The notes beneath the pieces are model-generated. The model was not told the DNA's origin. It saw only the letters and a list, made by a program, of their open reading frames with translations, and did not search any database. The translations under genes were made by a program, and so were the position numbers. Below, in pieces: positions 5,152-6,100 of a stretch of DNA of 6,100 nucleotides. Within the stretch, counting starts at the first letter, position 1; each line of letters begins with the position of its first letter. The DNA lies in NCBI GenBank assembly GCA_022600655.1, contig JAHZJZ010000333.1, positions 1-6,100 of the forward strand, in the 5' to 3' direction. The DNA comes from Campylobacterota bacterium (GTDB taxonomy: Bacteria > Campylobacterota > Campylobacteria > Campylobacterales > Sulfurovaceae).

Positions 5152-5659
5152 AATAGGTGTACTCTCTGATAGTCACCGAAAAACGCAACTGCATCAGGAG
5201 GCCATAGACCATCTTATCAGTTGTGGGGCTGAGTATCTGCTTCATGCAGGTGACCTAGAGTATGTGGAGCATCTAAAAATTTTAGAGGCTTCAGGGCTAC
5301 CCTATGTCTGTGTCTATGGCAATAACGATACTTCACTCATTCCCCTTTATGGTCAATACCCTATCTACAAAGAACCTCACTACTTTAAAATTCAAGATCT
5401 CAAAATAAAAATGATGCATATGCCATACTATATGAGTGCCGATGCTGACATGGTCATCTCTGGTCATACCCATTACTTTGAAGCCAATATGAATGGTGAG
5501 ATACTATTTCTAAATCCTGGTGAGGTGTGTGCTAGAAATAAAAACCTTACTGAGTGTAGTTTAGTTGAAGTAGTGGATAAAAAATTTAAAGTAACCCATC
5601 ACTTTAAAGAGCCAGAGGCTAAAACTTGGAATATTCGTAATATTGAGTGGTCTAATTAA
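5132..5659 (+). CDS. YfcE/MJ0936-type metallophosphoesterase
   Basis: This 175-residue cytosolic protein is a predicted two-metal phosphodiesterase. The metal-binding motifs appear in order: DSH (D13, H15), HAGD (D41), GNND (N65, D66), H96, and GHTH (H112, H114). Length and motif order fit the small YfcE/MJ0936 group, whose physiological substrates are mostly unknown. Two points are unusual. The fifth motif is His-Met (HMPYY, 96-100) where many relatives have His-Gly, and only 15 residues separate H96 from the GHTH motif, which looks short. A TTG at 5129 directly precedes the ATG at 5132; I choose the ATG. It lies inside the last codons of topA, with no good Shine-Dalgarno nearby, so translation is probably coupled to topA. 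bioB follows after 23 nt. The family call is firm; the substrate is unknown. Confidence 0.92.
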   Translation: MSKQKIKIGVLSDSHRKTQLHQEAIDHLISCGAEYLLHAGDLEYVEHLKILEASGLPYVCVYGNNDTSLIPLYGQYPIYKEPHYFKIQDLKIKMMHMPYYMSADADMVISGHTHYFEANMNGEILFLNPGEVCARNKNLTECSLVEVVDKKFKVTHHFKEPEAKTWNIRNIEWSN

Positions 5660-5676
5660 TATACTTTTAGTATAAT
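5660..5676 (+). promoter_or_regulatory. bioB promoter: TATAAT box inside a perfect palindrome
   Basis: TATAAT at 5671-5676 is a consensus -10 box. The 15-bp palindrome TATACT-TTT-AGTATA (5660-5674) starts immediately after the phosphoesterase stop codon and covers most of the box. Only six bases separate the box from the bioB ATG, so transcription would start at or very near the A of ATG. The palindrome does not look like the BirA or BioR operators I know. It may be a regulator site or AT-rich coincidence. Confidence 0.55.
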
Positions 5677-5682
5677 CGCTTT

Positions 5683-6100
5683 ATGAGTAAAGAGATATTT
5701 TTATGTGCCATCAACAACATATTGAGTGGTACTTGCAAAGAAGATTGTAAATTTTGTACCCAGAGTGTTCGTTATCATGCTGATATTGAACGATATACCT
5801 ATAAGTCTATAGAGACTATTGTGCAAGAGGCAAAACAGGCTAAAGCACATGGTGCATTGGGCTATTGTCTTGTGACAGCTGGTAAAGGACTTGATGATAA
5901 AAAGGTTGACTTTGTCGCTCGTGCTGCGAAAGCTGTTAAAGCTGAAGTTGATAACCTGAACTTGATTGCTTGTAATGGTACAGCATCAGTTGAGCAGTTA
6001 CGCTTTTTAAAAGAGCATGGTATTGACAGCTACAACCATAACTTAGAGACCTCACAAGAGTACTATAAAACCATCTGTACCACCCACTCATGGGATGAAC
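5683..6100 (+). CDS. bioB: Biotin synthase, 5' part (runs off the right edge)
   Basis: BioB is a radical SAM enzyme that inserts sulfur into dethiobiotin, the last step of biotin synthesis. The first 139 codons are present. The CxxxCxxC cluster for the SAM-binding [4Fe-4S] centre is C18, C22 and C25 in GTCKEDCKFCTQS (16-28). C62 (YCLVTAGK) and C97 (LIACNGT) match the positions of two ligands of the sulfur-donating [2Fe-2S] cluster (C97 and C128 in the E. coli enzyme). YNHNLETS (117-124) is a conserved active-site motif. The N-terminus is short compared with the E. coli enzyme and starts MSKEIFLCAI, as in epsilonproteobacterial forms. The ATG at 5683 has no Shine-Dalgarno. Either it is read from a leaderless transcript or bioB depends on read-through from topA and the phosphoesterase gene. 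The reading frame is intact up to the window edge. Confidence 0.96.
   Translation, partial: MSKEIFLCAINNILSGTCKEDCKFCTQSVRYHADIERYTYKSIETIVQEAKQAKAHGALGYCLVTAGKGLDDKKVDFVARAAKAVKAEVDNLNLIACNGTASVEQLRFLKEHGIDSYNHNLETSQEYYKTICTTHSWDE

Noticed and set aside
1..6100. CRISPR arrays, tRNA or rRNA genes, insertion sequences, defence or phage genes.
   Set aside because: No regularly spaced repeats, transposase motifs, tRNA-like cloverleaf or phage proteins were seen. The coding content is ordinary chromosomal housekeeping and envelope genes.

Overview
The window looks like chromosomal DNA of a Campylobacterota (Epsilonproteobacteria) species, probably Sulfurovum- or Sulfurimonas-like. The reasons are an AT-rich base composition, promoters that show a -10 box without a convincing -35 box, a biotin synthase start whose N-terminus resembles the epsilonproteobacterial form, and a topoisomerase I with four C-terminal zinc ribbons. 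The genus is inferred; no search was possible.

Layout: (1) 48-566 (+) encodes a small protein of unknown function that may be a degenerate class I methyltransferase fold. (2) 567-933 is a 367-nt gap with no ordinary gene. It holds a long imperfect inverted repeat (612-747), two short direct repeats, a possible 7-codon micro-ORF with a strong ribosome binding site, and several -10-like boxes. (3) 934-1776 (+) encodes a single-pass membrane protein with a C-terminal LysM domain. (4) It converges on an unrecognised membrane protein gene (1790-2725, -). The two share a bidirectional terminator whose loop contains the stop codon of the minus-strand gene. (5) That gene and topA (2902-5151, +) are divergent across a short promoter region. 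(6) topA overlaps a YfcE-type metallophosphoesterase gene (5132-5659, +), which is followed after 23 nt by bioB (5683 to beyond the right edge, +).

Functionally, topA, the phosphoesterase gene and bioB form a co-directional block that could be co-transcribed. bioB also has its own TATAAT box, placed so that its transcript could begin at or next to the AUG. The LysM protein is probably an envelope protein anchored in the inner membrane that reaches the peptidoglycan. The most unusual part of the window is 612-757, where two mutually exclusive RNA folds would bury or expose a Shine-Dalgarno sequence. This is a hypothesis from hand pairing in AT-rich DNA and needs covariation or expression evidence. 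Several coding starts differ from the longest open frame: topA, the minus-strand membrane protein and the phosphoesterase. Promoter or start-codon evidence for each is given in the entries.
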